Assembly: GCF_016908785.1 (NCBI RefSeq)
Contig: NZ_JAFBEO010000009.1
Coordinates: 1 to 40,843 of the forward strand
From: Weissella uvarum
GTDB lineage: Bacteria > Bacillota > Bacilli > Lactobacillales > Lactobacillaceae
Length of the DNA: 40,843 bases
Reading direction: 5' to 3'
The position numbers and the translations under genes were made by a program. The notes beneath the pieces were generated by a model. The model was not told the origin of the DNA, ran no database searches, and worked only from the letters and a program-made list of their open reading frames with translations. This document shows positions 27,810-36,414 of this stretch, piece by piece. The first letter of the stretch is position 1. Every line of letters begins with the position of its first letter.

Positions 27810-28211
27810 TTAAAATATATAGGGGTAAAAAATTAAACAACCAATGATAACCGCTGTGCCTACCGCAACTAACACACCACCGGCTGCAACGTCCTTGGCC
27901 ACTTTCGCTAAGGGGGCATATGTCGTCCCCACGATTAAATCAACAATCGCTTCCACCATCGTGTTAACAAATTCTGCCATAATCACCATAGCAATCGCAA
28001 TCGTTATCCAAATCCAATCAGACCGACCAATTCCCAAAAACAAGCCCGCAATTACGACCACAACCGCAGCAAAAAAATGAAAGCGCATATTTCGTTCATG
28101 CGTTAGCACTTCTTTGATTCCATCAACGGCGTGGCGCAATGCTTGCAAAAAATGGCGATTTTTAGTGACTTGATGGTCTGAATTTGTTTTATCGCGTGAG
28201 TCCATAGTCAT
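27810..28211 (-). CDS. dgkA: Undecaprenol/diacylglycerol kinase family protein
   Basis: This is a small membrane kinase that in Gram-positives phosphorylates undecaprenol, recycling the cell-wall lipid carrier. The 133-aa protein has three helices and the active-site motif AEFVNTMVEAIVDLI (about 79-93), followed by AKVAKDVAAGGVLV (about 102-115). Its start overlaps the ybeY 3' end by 23 nt and has only a weak Shine-Dalgarno, so it depends on translational coupling. ATG 28205 is an equally possible start. Confidence 0.92.
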   Translation of the reverse strand: MTMDSRDKTNSDHQVTKNRHFLQALRHAVDGIKEVLTHERNMRFHFFAAVVVVIAGLFLGIGRSDWIWITIAIAMVIMAEFVNTMVEAIVDLIVGTTYAPLAKVAKDVAAGGVLVAVGTAVIIGCLIFYPYIF

Positions 28212-28671
28212 CTAGAATCTTTCGTTGCAAATCAAACATTTCTTTTTCATCAGCTTCACTACGCATATGATCATAACCATTCAAATGCAAGAATCCATGC
28301 ACGACCAAAAATCCTAATTCTCGTTCCCATGAATGCTCCAGATATTCAGCTTGTTCGCCGATTTTATCAACGGAAACAATCAAATCACCAATATTTTTAG
28401 GTATTTCAGCTTGCATTTCTTCATCTAACATCAAAGGCAAATCATCGTCGTCATCCTCAATCGCAAATGAAATAACGTCCGTTGGTTTATCAAGGCCCCG
28501 ATATTCTCGATTATATCGTTGAATCTCATCATTATTGACAAAAGTCACCGACATTTCAGTATTATCTGGCAAATCCAAAGCCTTACCGGCATAATTAAGC
28601 ACATCATGTACTAATTGCAAGTGTTCTTCTGATAGTCCAGGCTTTGATTCATCAATCAATGCTAAATCCAT
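28189..28671 (-). CDS. ybeY: Endoribonuclease YbeY
   Basis: YbeY is a metal-dependent RNase involved in 16S rRNA 3' processing and ribosome quality control. The 160-aa protein has the zinc motif HGFLHLNGYDH (His125, His129, His135) and the conserved YRGLDKPTDVISF (about 57-69). GAGGTG precedes the ATG. It begins 13 nt after phoH and overlaps dgkA. Confidence 0.96.
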   Translation of the reverse strand: MDLALIDESKPGLSEEHLQLVHDVLNYAGKALDLPDNTEMSVTFVNNDEIQRYNREYRGLDKPTDVISFAIEDDDDDLPLMLDEEMQAEIPKNIGDLIVSVDKIGEQAEYLEHSWERELGFLVVHGFLHLNGYDHMRSEADEKEMFDLQRKILDDYGLTR

Positions 28672-28684
28672 TTATTTCACCTCA

Positions 28685-29662
28685 TTATTTTTCATCATTC
28701 GCATGCGCATCAGCACGATCATAAGCTGCAACAATTGAAGCCACCACAGGGTGTCGAACAACATCACCCGCATCAAACGTGACCATTTGGATGTGGGGCA
28801 CATCTGCTAAAATTTTTTGTGCTTGTAAGAGTCCAGAACGCGTCTGCTTTGGTAAATCAATTTGGGTTGCATCCCCGTTCACAACCATTTTTGAGCCAAA
28901 GCCCAAACGGGTCAAGAACATTTTCATTTGTTGCGTCGTCGTATTTTGAGCCTCGTCTAAGATAATAAAAGCATTATCCAGAGTACGGCCACGCATGTAA
29001 GCCAGTGGCGCAATTTCAATAACTTCCCGATCAATTAAACGCTCCGTATGTTCTTTCCCAAGAATGGCAAACAAAGCATCATAAATTGGTCGCAAATAAG
29101 GATCGACTTTTTCCTTTAAATCACCAGGTAAAAATCCTAGACTTTCTCCAGCTTCAACAGCTGGTCGGGTAATAACCAAACGTTCAACATCACCCCGTTT
29201 AAGTGCCGCTACCGCCATAGCAACTGCTAAATAGGTTTTCCCAGTACCGGCCGGTCCAATCCCAAAGGTCACATCAGCATGTTTAATCGCATTCACATAT
29301 TCACGCTGACTGTAATTTTTAACACGAATTGAACGGCCCTTTGCATCCCGAATCACTGTTTCAGTATACATATCCGTAAAATAAGCTAAGGTCCCGCGTT
29401 GCAGCATATTCATAGCTGAGACAATATCAGCTGGTGTAATTCGAACACCTTTTTTAATTAAAAAGCACAATTCATCGATGACTGCATATGCTTGGTCAAC
29501 TGCTTGGTCATCCCCTGTAAGTTTCAAACGTGAACCCATTCCGGTAATTTGAACTGAAAGACCTTCTTCAATTAATTTTAAATGGGCATCTTGAGGACCC
29601 ACTAACCCAATTTCTTGTTCTGGATTTTCAAATTGATACTGCTTTTCAACTGTACTTGTCAA
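28685..29662 (-). CDS. phoH: PhoH family ATPase (YbeZ-like)
   Basis: This is a cytoplasmic P-loop protein, a likely RNA helicase partner of YbeY. The 325-aa protein begins at TTG with AAGGT upstream and has a KH-like N-terminal region. Walker A is GPAGTGKT (136-143), followed by ITRPAVEAGESLGFLPGD and a DEAQN Walker B box (about 237-241). It is the first gene of the phoH-ybeY-dgkA-era group, with TATAAT at 29697-29702 as its likely -10. Confidence 0.95.
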   Translation of the reverse strand: MTSTVEKQYQFENPEQEIGLVGPQDAHLKLIEEGLSVQITGMGSRLKLTGDDQAVDQAYAVIDELCFLIKKGVRITPADIVSAMNMLQRGTLAYFTDMYTETVIRDAKGRSIRVKNYSQREYVNAIKHADVTFGIGPAGTGKTYLAVAMAVAALKRGDVERLVITRPAVEAGESLGFLPGDLKEKVDPYLRPIYDALFAILGKEHTERLIDREVIEIAPLAYMRGRTLDNAFIILDEAQNTTTQQMKMFLTRLGFGSKMVVNGDATQIDLPKQTRSGLLQAQKILADVPHIQMVTFDAGDVVRHPVVASIVAAYDRADAHANDEK

Positions 29663-29720
29663 AAATATACCTTCTTTACTGCTTATTCGTATCTCTATTA
29701 TACCTTAATTGTCTATGTAT

Positions 29721-29736
29721 CGGGGATGAATCCCCG
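29721..29736. other. GC-rich hairpin between yqeY and phoH
   Basis: CGGGGA/TCCCCG with loop TGAA follows the yqeY stop. No T-run follows on either strand, so it is at most a weak pause or mRNA 3'-end element. Confidence 0.5.
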
Positions 29737-29748
29737 GGTTTGGAAAAA

Positions 29749-30192
29749 TTAGCCCAATTGTTCTTGAACTAAGCGGTTCACTAATTTGCCATCAGCTTTT
29801 CCCTTGACTTGTGGCATCAAAGCTCCCATGACCTTACCTAAATCAGCTTTACTTGTGGCACCAACCTTTTTAATCGTGTCCTCAACAATTTGACGTACTT
29901 CGTCTTCTGATAATTGTTCAGGCATATAACGCTTTAGTACTTCAATTTGAGCTGCCAAGCTTTCTGCCAAATCAGCGCGACTAGCATCCTCATAAGCTTC
30001 TTTTTCTTCAACATGCTGTTTCATCTCACGAGACACAACCGCAAGTTCTTCTGATTCGTCTAAATCATGGCCTAATTTAATTTGTTCATTCGCCAAATCA
30101 GACTTAAGCATCCGTAACACATTTAATGTTTCTTTATCTTTCGCCTTCATGGCTACTTTCATGTCAGCATTTAATTGTTCTGTCAAACTCAT
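29749..30192 (-). CDS. GatB/YqeY domain-containing protein
   Basis: The 147-aa protein corresponds to the stand-alone YqeY domain found at the C-terminus of GatB. It is helical, beginning with LNADMKVAMKAKDKETLNVLRML and containing YMPEQLSEDEVRQIV (about 88-102) and LGKVMGALMPQVKGKADG (about 118-135). The standalone role is uncertain, but the GatB link suggests tRNA binding. It follows rpsU after a terminator, the usual rpsU-yqeY-phoH order. GAGGTG precedes the ATG. Confidence 0.93.
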   Translation of the reverse strand: MSLTEQLNADMKVAMKAKDKETLNVLRMLKSDLANEQIKLGHDLDESEELAVVSREMKQHVEEKEAYEDASRADLAESLAAQIEVLKRYMPEQLSEDEVRQIVEDTIKKVGATSKADLGKVMGALMPQVKGKADGKLVNRLVQEQLG

Positions 30193-30219
30193 TTTAAGTC
30201 ACCTCTTTTTTAATATAAC

Positions 30220-30251
30220 AAAAACCGGACCACCAAAAAAAGGTAGCCCGG
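30220..30251 (-). terminator. Terminator between rpsU and yqeY
   Basis: CCGGGCTACC and GGTGGTCCGG (minus strand, 30251-30225) form a 10-bp stem with two G-U pairs around a T7 loop, followed by five T. It probably lets only part of the transcripts reach yqeY. Confidence 0.85.
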
Positions 30252-30261
30252 CCAGAACGTT

Positions 30262-30447
30262 TTAGCGTCCCTTCTTGTTCTTGCGCTTACGAGCAGCTTC
30301 AGCCTTCAACTTACGTTGGACTGATGGCTTGATGTAATACTCACGCTTACGGTATTCTTGGAGAGTACCGTCCTTTGATACACCACGCTTAAAGCGACGG
30401 AGAGCATCGTCAAGAGACTCATTCTTACGAACAACAGTCTTTGCCAT
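30262..30447 (-). CDS. rpsU: Small ribosomal subunit protein bS21
   Basis: This 61-aa basic protein of the 30S platform lies near the anti-Shine-Dalgarno. It has the family core [20 protein letters not shown] (5-24) and a lysine/arginine-rich tail. GGGAGGG precedes the ATG by 8 nt. It has its own strong promoter (30513-30540), and a small palindrome CTTCACGTGTGAAG (30462-30475) lies just before the Shine-Dalgarno in the leader. Confidence 0.97.
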   Translation of the reverse strand: MAKTVVRKNESLDDALRRFKRGVSKDGTLQEYRKREYYIKPSVQRKLKAEAARKRKNKKGR

Positions 30448-30512
30448 AATGTTTACCCTCCCTTCACGTGTGAAGAATTCAACTTTTAATGTCGCACACT
30501 TTGTTCAAATTT

Positions 30513-30540
30513 ATTTTACCAGAATCACTCAACAAGTCAA
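30513..30540 (-). promoter_or_regulatory. Promoter of rpsU
   Basis: On the minus strand TTGACT (30540-30535), 16 nt, TAAAAT (30518-30513). The leader is about 60 nt long. Confidence 0.75.
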
Positions 30541-30547
30541 ATACATT

Positions 30548-31429
30548 TTATAGCTTTGGCTCGAAAAATCTACCAATGGTATGCTCAATCCGCCAAGTTG
30601 ATGACCACGCTTTTGGATCCGCTTGTTCTAACGCATCTCGAAAGTCATAACGTTCATAGGCTGAAATCACAGTAAAGAGAATCTCTTTTTCATGATGATT
30701 GTAGCCACCTTCAACATCATGTACAATCGTGATTCCACGTCGAATATTCTGTTGTAACATATCAATAACCTTATCAGGATGTTCCGTCACAATCATGACT
30801 TGTAGCTTTTGTTGACGTGTATAAACATTGTCAATCATATAGGCATTCACAATTAGCGAAATTGCTGTATAAAGGGCATATTCCGGTCCGAACAAATAGC
30901 CAGCAGTTAAGAGAATAATGAAATTAAAGGTTAAGTTGACTGCCCCCATGCGAAGGCCCCACTTCTTTTGCACCACGATACCGATAATATCAAGGCCTCC
31001 CGTAGAAAGTCCTGTCCGCAAGGCAAAACCAGTCCCAAATCCATTAATTCCACCACCAAAAATGGCTAGTAGCAACGAATCATGCGTCCAATTAGTTGGC
31101 GGCGTTGGCACAAACCGAATTGCGAGTGCAGCCAAAACTAATGCAATCGCCGTAAACATCGTAAAACGGTAGCCCAATTTTCGATACCCCAATAGTAAAA
31201 CTGGTACGTTGAGCAATAGCAAGAGCAATCCAATTGGTAAATTCAAATGAAAATAACGCGAACCAACAGTATTTAAAATCTGCGCCAAACCAGTAAATCC
31301 TGAAGAATAGATGTGTCCTGGTGTCCAAAAAAAGTTAATTGCAATCGCTGAGGTTAAAGCATAAACTAGCGCAGCAACAATTCGCGCCGCATATTCATGT
31401 CGATCAAAATATAGCATTATCTGCGTCAT
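30548..31429 (-). CDS. YitT family membrane protein with DUF2179 domain
   Basis: The 293-aa protein has five or six helices in residues about 15-200 and a C-terminal cytoplasmic DUF2179 domain (about 215-280, with HDVEGGYNHHEKEILFTVIS). Typical YitT motifs are NFFWTPGHIYSSGFTGLAQ (about 32-50) and GFALRTGLSTGGLDIIG (about 133-149). The function is unknown. AAGGGG precedes the ATG. It follows aspS by 30 nt in the same direction with no terminator, so it may be the last gene of the hisS-aspS transcript. Confidence 0.92.
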   Translation of the reverse strand: MTQIMLYFDRHEYAARIVAALVYALTSAIAINFFWTPGHIYSSGFTGLAQILNTVGSRYFHLNLPIGLLLLLLNVPVLLLGYRKLGYRFTMFTAIALVLAALAIRFVPTPPTNWTHDSLLLAIFGGGINGFGTGFALRTGLSTGGLDIIGIVVQKKWGLRMGAVNLTFNFIILLTAGYLFGPEYALYTAISLIVNAYMIDNVYTRQQKLQVMIVTEHPDKVIDMLQQNIRRGITIVHDVEGGYNHHEKEILFTVISAYERYDFRDALEQADPKAWSSTWRIEHTIGRFFEPKL

Positions 31430-31459
31430 TTTAGCGCCCCTTTTCTCGCTGGCTCAAAG

Positions 31460-33265
31460 TTACTCTTCTGCCAAATTAGGCGCATCATTATGAGCATAAT
31501 CTGGCGCAGTCAAACCTAAGTCACCCTCAACTTGTTGTTTAGAAACAAGCGTTGGCGCATCGGTCATTGGCTCAGTTGCCTTTGAATTCTTAGGGAAGGC
31601 AATCACGTCCCGAATATTATCACGACCAGCTAGTAGCATTGCCAAGCGATCAAGACCTAAGGCAATCCCACCCATTGGTGGGAAGCCATATTCCATTCCT
31701 TCAAGCAAGAAGCCAAAAGCTTCATCGGCTGATTCAGGCGTAAAGCCTAAGGCCGAGAGCATCTGTTTTTGAATGTCCATCCGGTGAATACGAATTGAAC
31801 CAGAACCCAGTTCATACCCATTCAAAACCAAATCATATGATTGCGCATGGGCTTTGTGGGCACCTTCGGTAGTGGCCATCAAAGGCAAATCTTCTTCATT
31901 TGGCATTGTGAATGGGTGATGTGCTGCAATCCAACGATCTTCTTCAGGTTGATATTCAAATAGTGGCCAATCAATAATCCAAGCAAAGGCCCACTTAGAG
32001 TTATCAACCAAATCCATCGCTTCAGCTGTCATACGGCGAAGCGCATCCAACGTTGGATTAACAACATTTTCTTGATCAGCTGCAAATAGAATCAAATCAC
32101 CATCTTTAGCCCCCGTTGCTTGGAGCAAGGCGTCTGATTTTTCAGTCAAGAACTTAGCAATTGAACCTGTCACTGAGCCATCAGCGACCTTTAACCAAGC
32201 CAAGCCCTTTGCTCCAAAGCGTTCCACATATTGGGCAAGTTTATCGATTTCCTTACGTGAATAATGATCAGCACCACCCGGTACGACAATTGCTTTCACC
32301 ATGCCACCGTTTTCAATCGCTTTAGCAAATACACCAAATTCAGAATCAGCCATTAATTCAGACAAATCTTGTAATTCCATGCCAAAACGCATATCAGGTT
32401 TGTCAGTACCAAAACGACGCATTGATTCTTCCCAAGTTAAAACTGGGATGTCTTCTGGATTCAAATCATAGTCCACAGTCTTTTTCATAACAGCTGCAAC
32501 CCATTGACCAACTAATTCACGAATCTCTTCTTGATTCATAAATGACGTTTCCAAATCAAGTTGCGTAAATTCTGGTTGCCGATCACCACGCAAATCTTCA
32601 TCACGGAACGCACGCGCAACTTGGTAATAACGATCAAAGCCAGCCCCCATCAACAATTGCTTAAACAACTGTGGTGATTGTGGCAAAGCATAAAAAGCTC
32701 CGGGATAAATCCGTGATGGCACCAAATAATCGCGAGCGCCTTCAGGCGTTGATTTAGCTAGATAAGGTGTCTCAATATCGATAAATCCAGCAGCATCCAA
32801 AAATTCATGAGTCGCTGCTGTAATCTTTGAACGAATGCGTAAATTCTTTTGCATCTCCGGACGGCGCAAATCAAGATAACGATACTTCAAACGAGTTTCA
32901 TCAGATGCATCGACCCCATCTTCAATCAAGAATGGCGTTGTCTTCGCTTCGGCCAATACTTCGATATGTGAAACTTGTACTTCAATTTTTCCAGAATGCA
33001 GGTTTTCGTTAATCGCACCTTCAGCACGGCGCTTAACCACACCTTCTACTTCGATGACATATTCTGAACGCACTGTTTCAGCAACGGCTAAAGCATCTTT
33101 TGAAATTTCATCTGAAAAAGCTAATTGCACGAGTCCCTCACGGTCACGTAAATCAATAAAAATTAAGCCACCCAAATCACGGCGCTTTTGGACCCAACCA
33201 TCTAAAGTAACCGTTTGGTTCTCATATTGTTCATCAATCAATCCTGCATAATTTGTTCGCTTCAT
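31460..33265 (-). CDS. aspS: Aspartyl-tRNA synthetase
   Basis: This class IIb synthetase charges tRNA-Asp. The 601-aa protein has an N-terminal OB anticodon-binding domain (about 1-105; [20 protein letters not shown]), motif 2 around [19 protein letters not shown] (about 213-231), a bacterial GAD insertion (about 290-420) and motif 3 [16 protein letters not shown] (about 529-544). GAGGAG precedes the ATG, and hisS ends 3 nt before it. Transcription is controlled from the T-box before hisS. Confidence 0.97.
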   Translation of the reverse strand: MKRTNYAGLIDEQYENQTVTLDGWVQKRRDLGGLIFIDLRDREGLVQLAFSDEISKDALAVAETVRSEYVIEVEGVVKRRAEGAINENLHSGKIEVQVSHIEVLAEAKTTPFLIEDGVDASDETRLKYRYLDLRRPEMQKNLRIRSKITAATHEFLDAAGFIDIETPYLAKSTPEGARDYLVPSRIYPGAFYALPQSPQLFKQLLMGAGFDRYYQVARAFRDEDLRGDRQPEFTQLDLETSFMNQEEIRELVGQWVAAVMKKTVDYDLNPEDIPVLTWEESMRRFGTDKPDMRFGMELQDLSELMADSEFGVFAKAIENGGMVKAIVVPGGADHYSRKEIDKLAQYVERFGAKGLAWLKVADGSVTGSIAKFLTEKSDALLQATGAKDGDLILFAADQENVVNPTLDALRRMTAEAMDLVDNSKWAFAWIIDWPLFEYQPEEDRWIAAHHPFTMPNEEDLPLMATTEGAHKAHAQSYDLVLNGYELGSGSIRIHRMDIQKQMLSALGFTPESADEAFGFLLEGMEYGFPPMGGIALGLDRLAMLLAGRDNIRDVIAFPKNSKATEPMTDAPTLVSKQQVEGDLGLTAPDYAHNDAPNLAEE

Positions 33266-33268
33266 GTC

Positions 33269-34576
33269 TTACTCCTCTTCGTCTGTTGCAACTTCTAAAT
33301 AATCAGGCAAAGCAGTGTACAAATCAGTCAACTTAACTTGTTGTTCTTGACCCGACCGAAGATCTTTCAATGTTGCTGCTTGTTGTTCTAATTCACGTTC
33401 CCCAATTAAAATCATATAATGTGCTTGTTCGCGATCAGCCGCCTTAAATTGTCCCTTAAGTTTCCGAGCTTGGAAATCACGATCAGCACTATAACCGAAT
33501 GAACGGACAGCCTGTAGCATCTGCATCGCAACAATGTCCGTACCTTCACCTTGGTTAGCCACATAAACATCAAGCGTTGGCTCACTTGGCAAAATAGCAC
33601 TATCGTTTTCTAGCAAAAGCATTAGGCGTTCTAAACCAATTCCAAAGCCAACCCCTGGTAACTCTGGACCACCAAATTCAGCCACCAAGCCACCATAACG
33701 GCCACCACCAGCAATAGTTGTCCAGCCGTCACCAAGAGCCGGACTCTGGGTCATAATTTCAAAAATTGTATGATTATAATAATCCAAGCCACGAACGGTA
33801 TTGGCATCAATTTCATAATCAACACCTAAGGCATCCAAATATGTTTGAACCTTTTCCCAGTGTGCTTGTGCATCAGGTGTTAAAAAGTCCAAAATTGATG
33901 GCGCATTCGCAACCAATTCTTGATCGTGGGCATCCTTTGAGTCCAAAACGCGCAATGGATTTTGATCTAAACGGACTTGCGAATCATGTGAGAGTTCGTC
34001 CTTAAGCGGTGTTAGATAGGCGATTAACGCTTGACGATAAGCCTCACGTGATTCTGCATCGCCCAATGAATTAATCGTTACCTTCAAGTCCGAAATGCCT
34101 AATGTGTTGAAGAAATCAACGGCCATTGCAATCGTTTCTGCATCCAAAGCAGGGTCCTCTGATCCAATCGCCTCAACCCCAATTTGATGAAACTGACGCA
34201 TCCGGCCTGCTTGTGGACGTTCATAGCGGAACATTGGTCCAATATAAAAAGCCTTATAGGGTTTTTTAAATTCTGGACCAAATAACTTATTCTCAACAAA
34301 CGCACGAACTACGCCAGCAGTTCCTTCCGGACGTAAGGCGATGTGTCGATCACCCTTGTCATAAAAGTCATACATTTCTTTCGTAACAACGTCAGAAGTA
34401 TCTCCTGCCGAACGTGCAAATACATCAAAATTTTCAAAGATTGGTGTTCGAATCTCTTGATATTGGTAATCAGCAAACAACAAGCGTGCTGTTTCCTCTA
34501 CATAATGCCATTTATATGACTCACCGGGTAATAAATCTGCAGTGCCCTTAGGCTTTTGAAATCCTTGTTTTGCCAT
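33269..34576 (-). CDS. hisS: Histidyl-tRNA synthetase
   Basis: This class IIa synthetase charges tRNA-His. The frame opens at 34597, but ATG 34576 follows GAGAGG and starts with the usual [12 protein letters not shown], giving 435 aa. Motif 2 is [15 protein letters not shown] (about 113-127), the His-binding loops are GLDYYNH and GGGRYGGL, and motif 3 is GFGIGLERL. The C-terminal anticodon-binding domain occupies about 330-420. It is the first gene after the T-box at 34608-34826. Confidence 0.97.
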   Translation of the reverse strand: MAKQGFQKPKGTADLLPGESYKWHYVEETARLLFADYQYQEIRTPIFENFDVFARSAGDTSDVVTKEMYDFYDKGDRHIALRPEGTAGVVRAFVENKLFGPEFKKPYKAFYIGPMFRYERPQAGRMRQFHQIGVEAIGSEDPALDAETIAMAVDFFNTLGISDLKVTINSLGDAESREAYRQALIAYLTPLKDELSHDSQVRLDQNPLRVLDSKDAHDQELVANAPSILDFLTPDAQAHWEKVQTYLDALGVDYEIDANTVRGLDYYNHTIFEIMTQSPALGDGWTTIAGGGRYGGLVAEFGGPELPGVGFGIGLERLMLLLENDSAILPSEPTLDVYVANQGEGTDIVAMQMLQAVRSFGYSADRDFQARKLKGQFKAADREQAHYMILIGERELEQQAATLKDLRSGQEQQVKLTDLYTALPDYLEVATDEEE

Positions 34577-34607
34577 CTTTTTTCCTCTCATCTTCATGAA
34601 TTAACCG

Positions 34608-34652
34608 AAAAAAAGCACCCCTGATAGCAGTTCAATTGACTGCTATCAAGGG
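34608..34652 (-). terminator. T-box terminator of hisS-aspS
   Basis: CCCTTGATAGCAGT and ACTGCTATCAGGGG (minus strand) form a long stem with a 7-nt loop, and TTTTTTT follows after TGC (34614-34608). Confidence 0.92.
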
Positions 34653-34826
34653 CGCAATTACTGCACGGTACCACCTTGCTTGGAACTTTACATACCGTAA
34701 CGAGGTATCAACGCGCGCAATGCGACCTACAGAGTGTCCCTCTAAATCGAAAGTGTGAAACTCGCACCAACTTTCACTCGCTTAAAATTTCAAAATTAGA
34801 TTTGCTCTGTCATCGGTTCATATATC
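34608..34826 (-). ncRNA. T-box leader of hisS-aspS with overlapping Asp/His specifier
   Basis: The T-box AGGTGGTACCGTGC lies at 34676-34663 on the minus strand. Stem I is closed by CAGAG (34809-34805) and CTCTG (34734-34730). The loop side just before CTCTG reads GGGACA, so GAC (34738-34736) and CAC (34736-34734) overlap as GACAC. GAC followed by A fits the usual purine after a specifier codon. CAC shares its last base with the closing helix. The operon makes both HisRS and AspRS. Confidence 0.94.
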
Positions 34827-34832
34827 TTAATT

Positions 34833-34861
34833 ATTATCGCTTAGGCAACTAAACTAGTCAA
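34833..34861 (-). promoter_or_regulatory. Promoter of the hisS-aspS T-box leader
   Basis: On the minus strand TTGACT (34861-34856), 17 nt, GATAAT (34838-34833). It begins 8 nt after the amidase stop codon. Confidence 0.85.
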
Positions 34862-34868
34862 GCCCTAG

Positions 34869-35756
34869 CTAACGTGTTTCGAGATAGTTTTCTAACCCTG
34901 TTGGGATACTTTTAGCAATCTTATTTTGATAACTTGCTGATTGCATGTGTTTGAAATCCCGATCAGAGTTAATATAACCATTTTCCATTAAAATGGCTGG
35001 CACAGAATTATCACGCAAGACCAAATAATCCCCAAAATCAACGCCTTTATTATGCATATCATCAGGCATATTAGGACTAATAGCTTGATTGATTGCTTGA
35101 GCCAACCGCTTTGACTGGTTCTTTTTATGATAATAATACGTTGTATATCCAGAGGCGCTATTAGCTTCTGGCGCTGAATCAAAATGGAATGAGATGAACA
35201 AATCCGCTTGATTACGCTCAGCAATTTCAGGAATTTCAGCCAACGGCACCAGCTTATCTGTTGAGCGGGTCATAATCACACGGGTACCACGTTTTTCCAA
35301 TTGCTTTTTTACACGTTTCGCTAAGGCTAATGTGTAATTTTTTTCATATTTGTTATTGGTCGATAAAGCCCCTGAATCAGACCCACCGTGCCCAGGATCT
35401 AGCACCACTGTTGACTCCGATAATGGCGTTAATTTATTGAGTGGTTTTGAGCGCTCAACTAACCACCCAGCAACCCAAGCTTTCGACTCATTTTCCCGTC
35501 GAACCTGATACCAGCCCCCAGTTCGTTGCAAAATTTGCAAATGCTCACCTGGTTTTAGCACCCCGACCGTTGGCGCTGTTGGACCTTTTTTAGAGTGAAT
35601 TGGAATATTTTCAATTTTGACGGTAACTTGTTCACGATGGAGTAAAACCATGGTTGTACCAATCGCAACAGTTACGAGTGCAACAACAATTGATAAGGGC
35701 ACCCAAAATTTAACGAGCCACGCATGAATCATATGGCCAATTTTTTTCAATGTCAT
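34869..35756 (-). CDS. N-acetylmuramoyl-L-alanine amidase with SH3 domain
   Basis: This is a secreted or membrane-anchored zinc hydrolase cutting the amide between MurNAc and the stem peptide. The 295-aa protein has an uncleaved signal-anchor helix (about 17-39), a bacterial SH3 domain (about 44-101, ending KAWVAGWLV) and an Amidase_3 domain (about 116-293). Zinc ligands His123 (DPGHGGSDSGA), Glu138 and His191 (FISFHFDS) and catalytic Glu258 (ILMENGY) are all present. AAGGAT precedes the ATG, with an extended -10 (35800-35808) upstream. No terminator separates it from the hisS promoter. Confidence 0.94.
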   Translation of the reverse strand: MTLKKIGHMIHAWLVKFWVPLSIVVALVTVAIGTTMVLLHREQVTVKIENIPIHSKKGPTAPTVGVLKPGEHLQILQRTGGWYQVRRENESKAWVAGWLVERSKPLNKLTPLSESTVVLDPGHGGSDSGALSTNNKYEKNYTLALAKRVKKQLEKRGTRVIMTRSTDKLVPLAEIPEIAERNQADLFISFHFDSAPEANSASGYTTYYYHKKNQSKRLAQAINQAISPNMPDDMHNKGVDFGDYLVLRDNSVPAILMENGYINSDRDFKHMQSASYQNKIAKSIPTGLENYLETR

Positions 35757-35799
35757 CGGCGCATCCTTCTTTATTTTAGATTATTAAATTGCTATTCAA

Positions 35800-35808
35800 A
35801 TCATAACA
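35800..35808 (-). promoter_or_regulatory. Extended -10 promoter of the amidase gene
   Basis: TGTTATGAT on the minus strand, just after the terminator of the upstream gene. No -35 consensus is visible. Confidence 0.5.
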
Positions 35809-35822
35809 AGTTCAGGCCAAAT

Positions 35823-35846
35823 AAAAAACACCTAAACGGTGTTTTT
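35823..35846 (-). terminator. Terminator of the deoxyribosyltransferase gene
   Basis: AAAAACACC and GGTGTTTTT arms around a 5-nt loop, with six T on the minus strand. Confidence 0.88.
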
Positions 35847-35852
35847 AGCTAA

Positions 35853-36296
35853 TTAGAACATATCGCCAGTCCATGGAATTTCTGGCATTTGATCGAAATC
35901 GTATTGTGCAACATCCGACACATGCAACAATACAGCGTGCGCTGGCACAGCCATCATCAAATTAACACTACCATTTGGCTTTTCTTTGACCAGCACCACT
36001 GGTTTACCAGTTGCATTGGCATAGCCGATTTCCCAAGCAGTACCTGGGTCAACAAATTCACCTTCATAATCAATTACGGCAACGACAACATCAGCGCCAT
36101 CAATATGATCACGATCGACTTTAAAAGTCGCCTTAGCCCACTCAGGTGTTCCCATTTCAAACTCTTCACAATTTTCTGAACGCGGGCTAAAAAAATCAGC
36201 AACTGTGTCATTGTTTGTTAACGCCGTTTCCATCCGCTCAATCCGTTCAATTTGCTCTGCATCGAAAAAAGGACCAGCTAAGTAAACATGTTTCAT
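35853..36296 (-). CDS. ntd: Nucleoside 2-deoxyribosyltransferase
   Basis: This enzyme exchanges the base of 2'-deoxynucleosides in nucleoside salvage, a trait typical of lactobacilli. The 147-aa protein has VYLAGPFFD (4-12), the acidic pocket DADVVVAVID-like stretch (about 67-76) and DPGTAWEIGYA (83-93), where Glu89 is the expected nucleophile. A conserved C-terminal NLMMAV follows. It is slightly shorter than the studied Lactobacillus enzymes (about 157-167 aa). Whether it prefers purines only (type I) or both base kinds (type II) cannot be read. AAGGGG precedes the ATG, with an extended -10 at 36332-36340. Confidence 0.9.
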   Translation of the reverse strand: MKHVYLAGPFFDAEQIERIERMETALTNNDTVADFFSPRSENCEEFEMGTPEWAKATFKVDRDHIDGADVVVAVIDYEGEFVDPGTAWEIGYANATGKPVVLVKEKPNGSVNLMMAVPAHAVLLHVSDVAQYDFDQMPEIPWTGDMF

Positions 36297-36331
36297 GAAT
36301 TAAAACCCCTTAAATATAATGTGATAAGTTC

Positions 36332-36340
36332 ATTCTAGCA
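36332..36340 (-). promoter_or_regulatory. Extended -10 promoter of the deoxyribosyltransferase gene
   Basis: TGCTAGAAT on the minus strand, one base different from the TGCTATAAT used elsewhere in the window. Confidence 0.6.
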
Positions 36341-36414
36341 CAAAAAATCCGAATTAACCAAATACATAATTCACTATTTAGATTCAAAAGTGAACTTTAA
36401 CCACATTTCGCGTT

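Noticed and set aside
29721-29736. Terminator of yqeY
   Set aside because: The GC hairpin has no T-run, so termination here is not supported.
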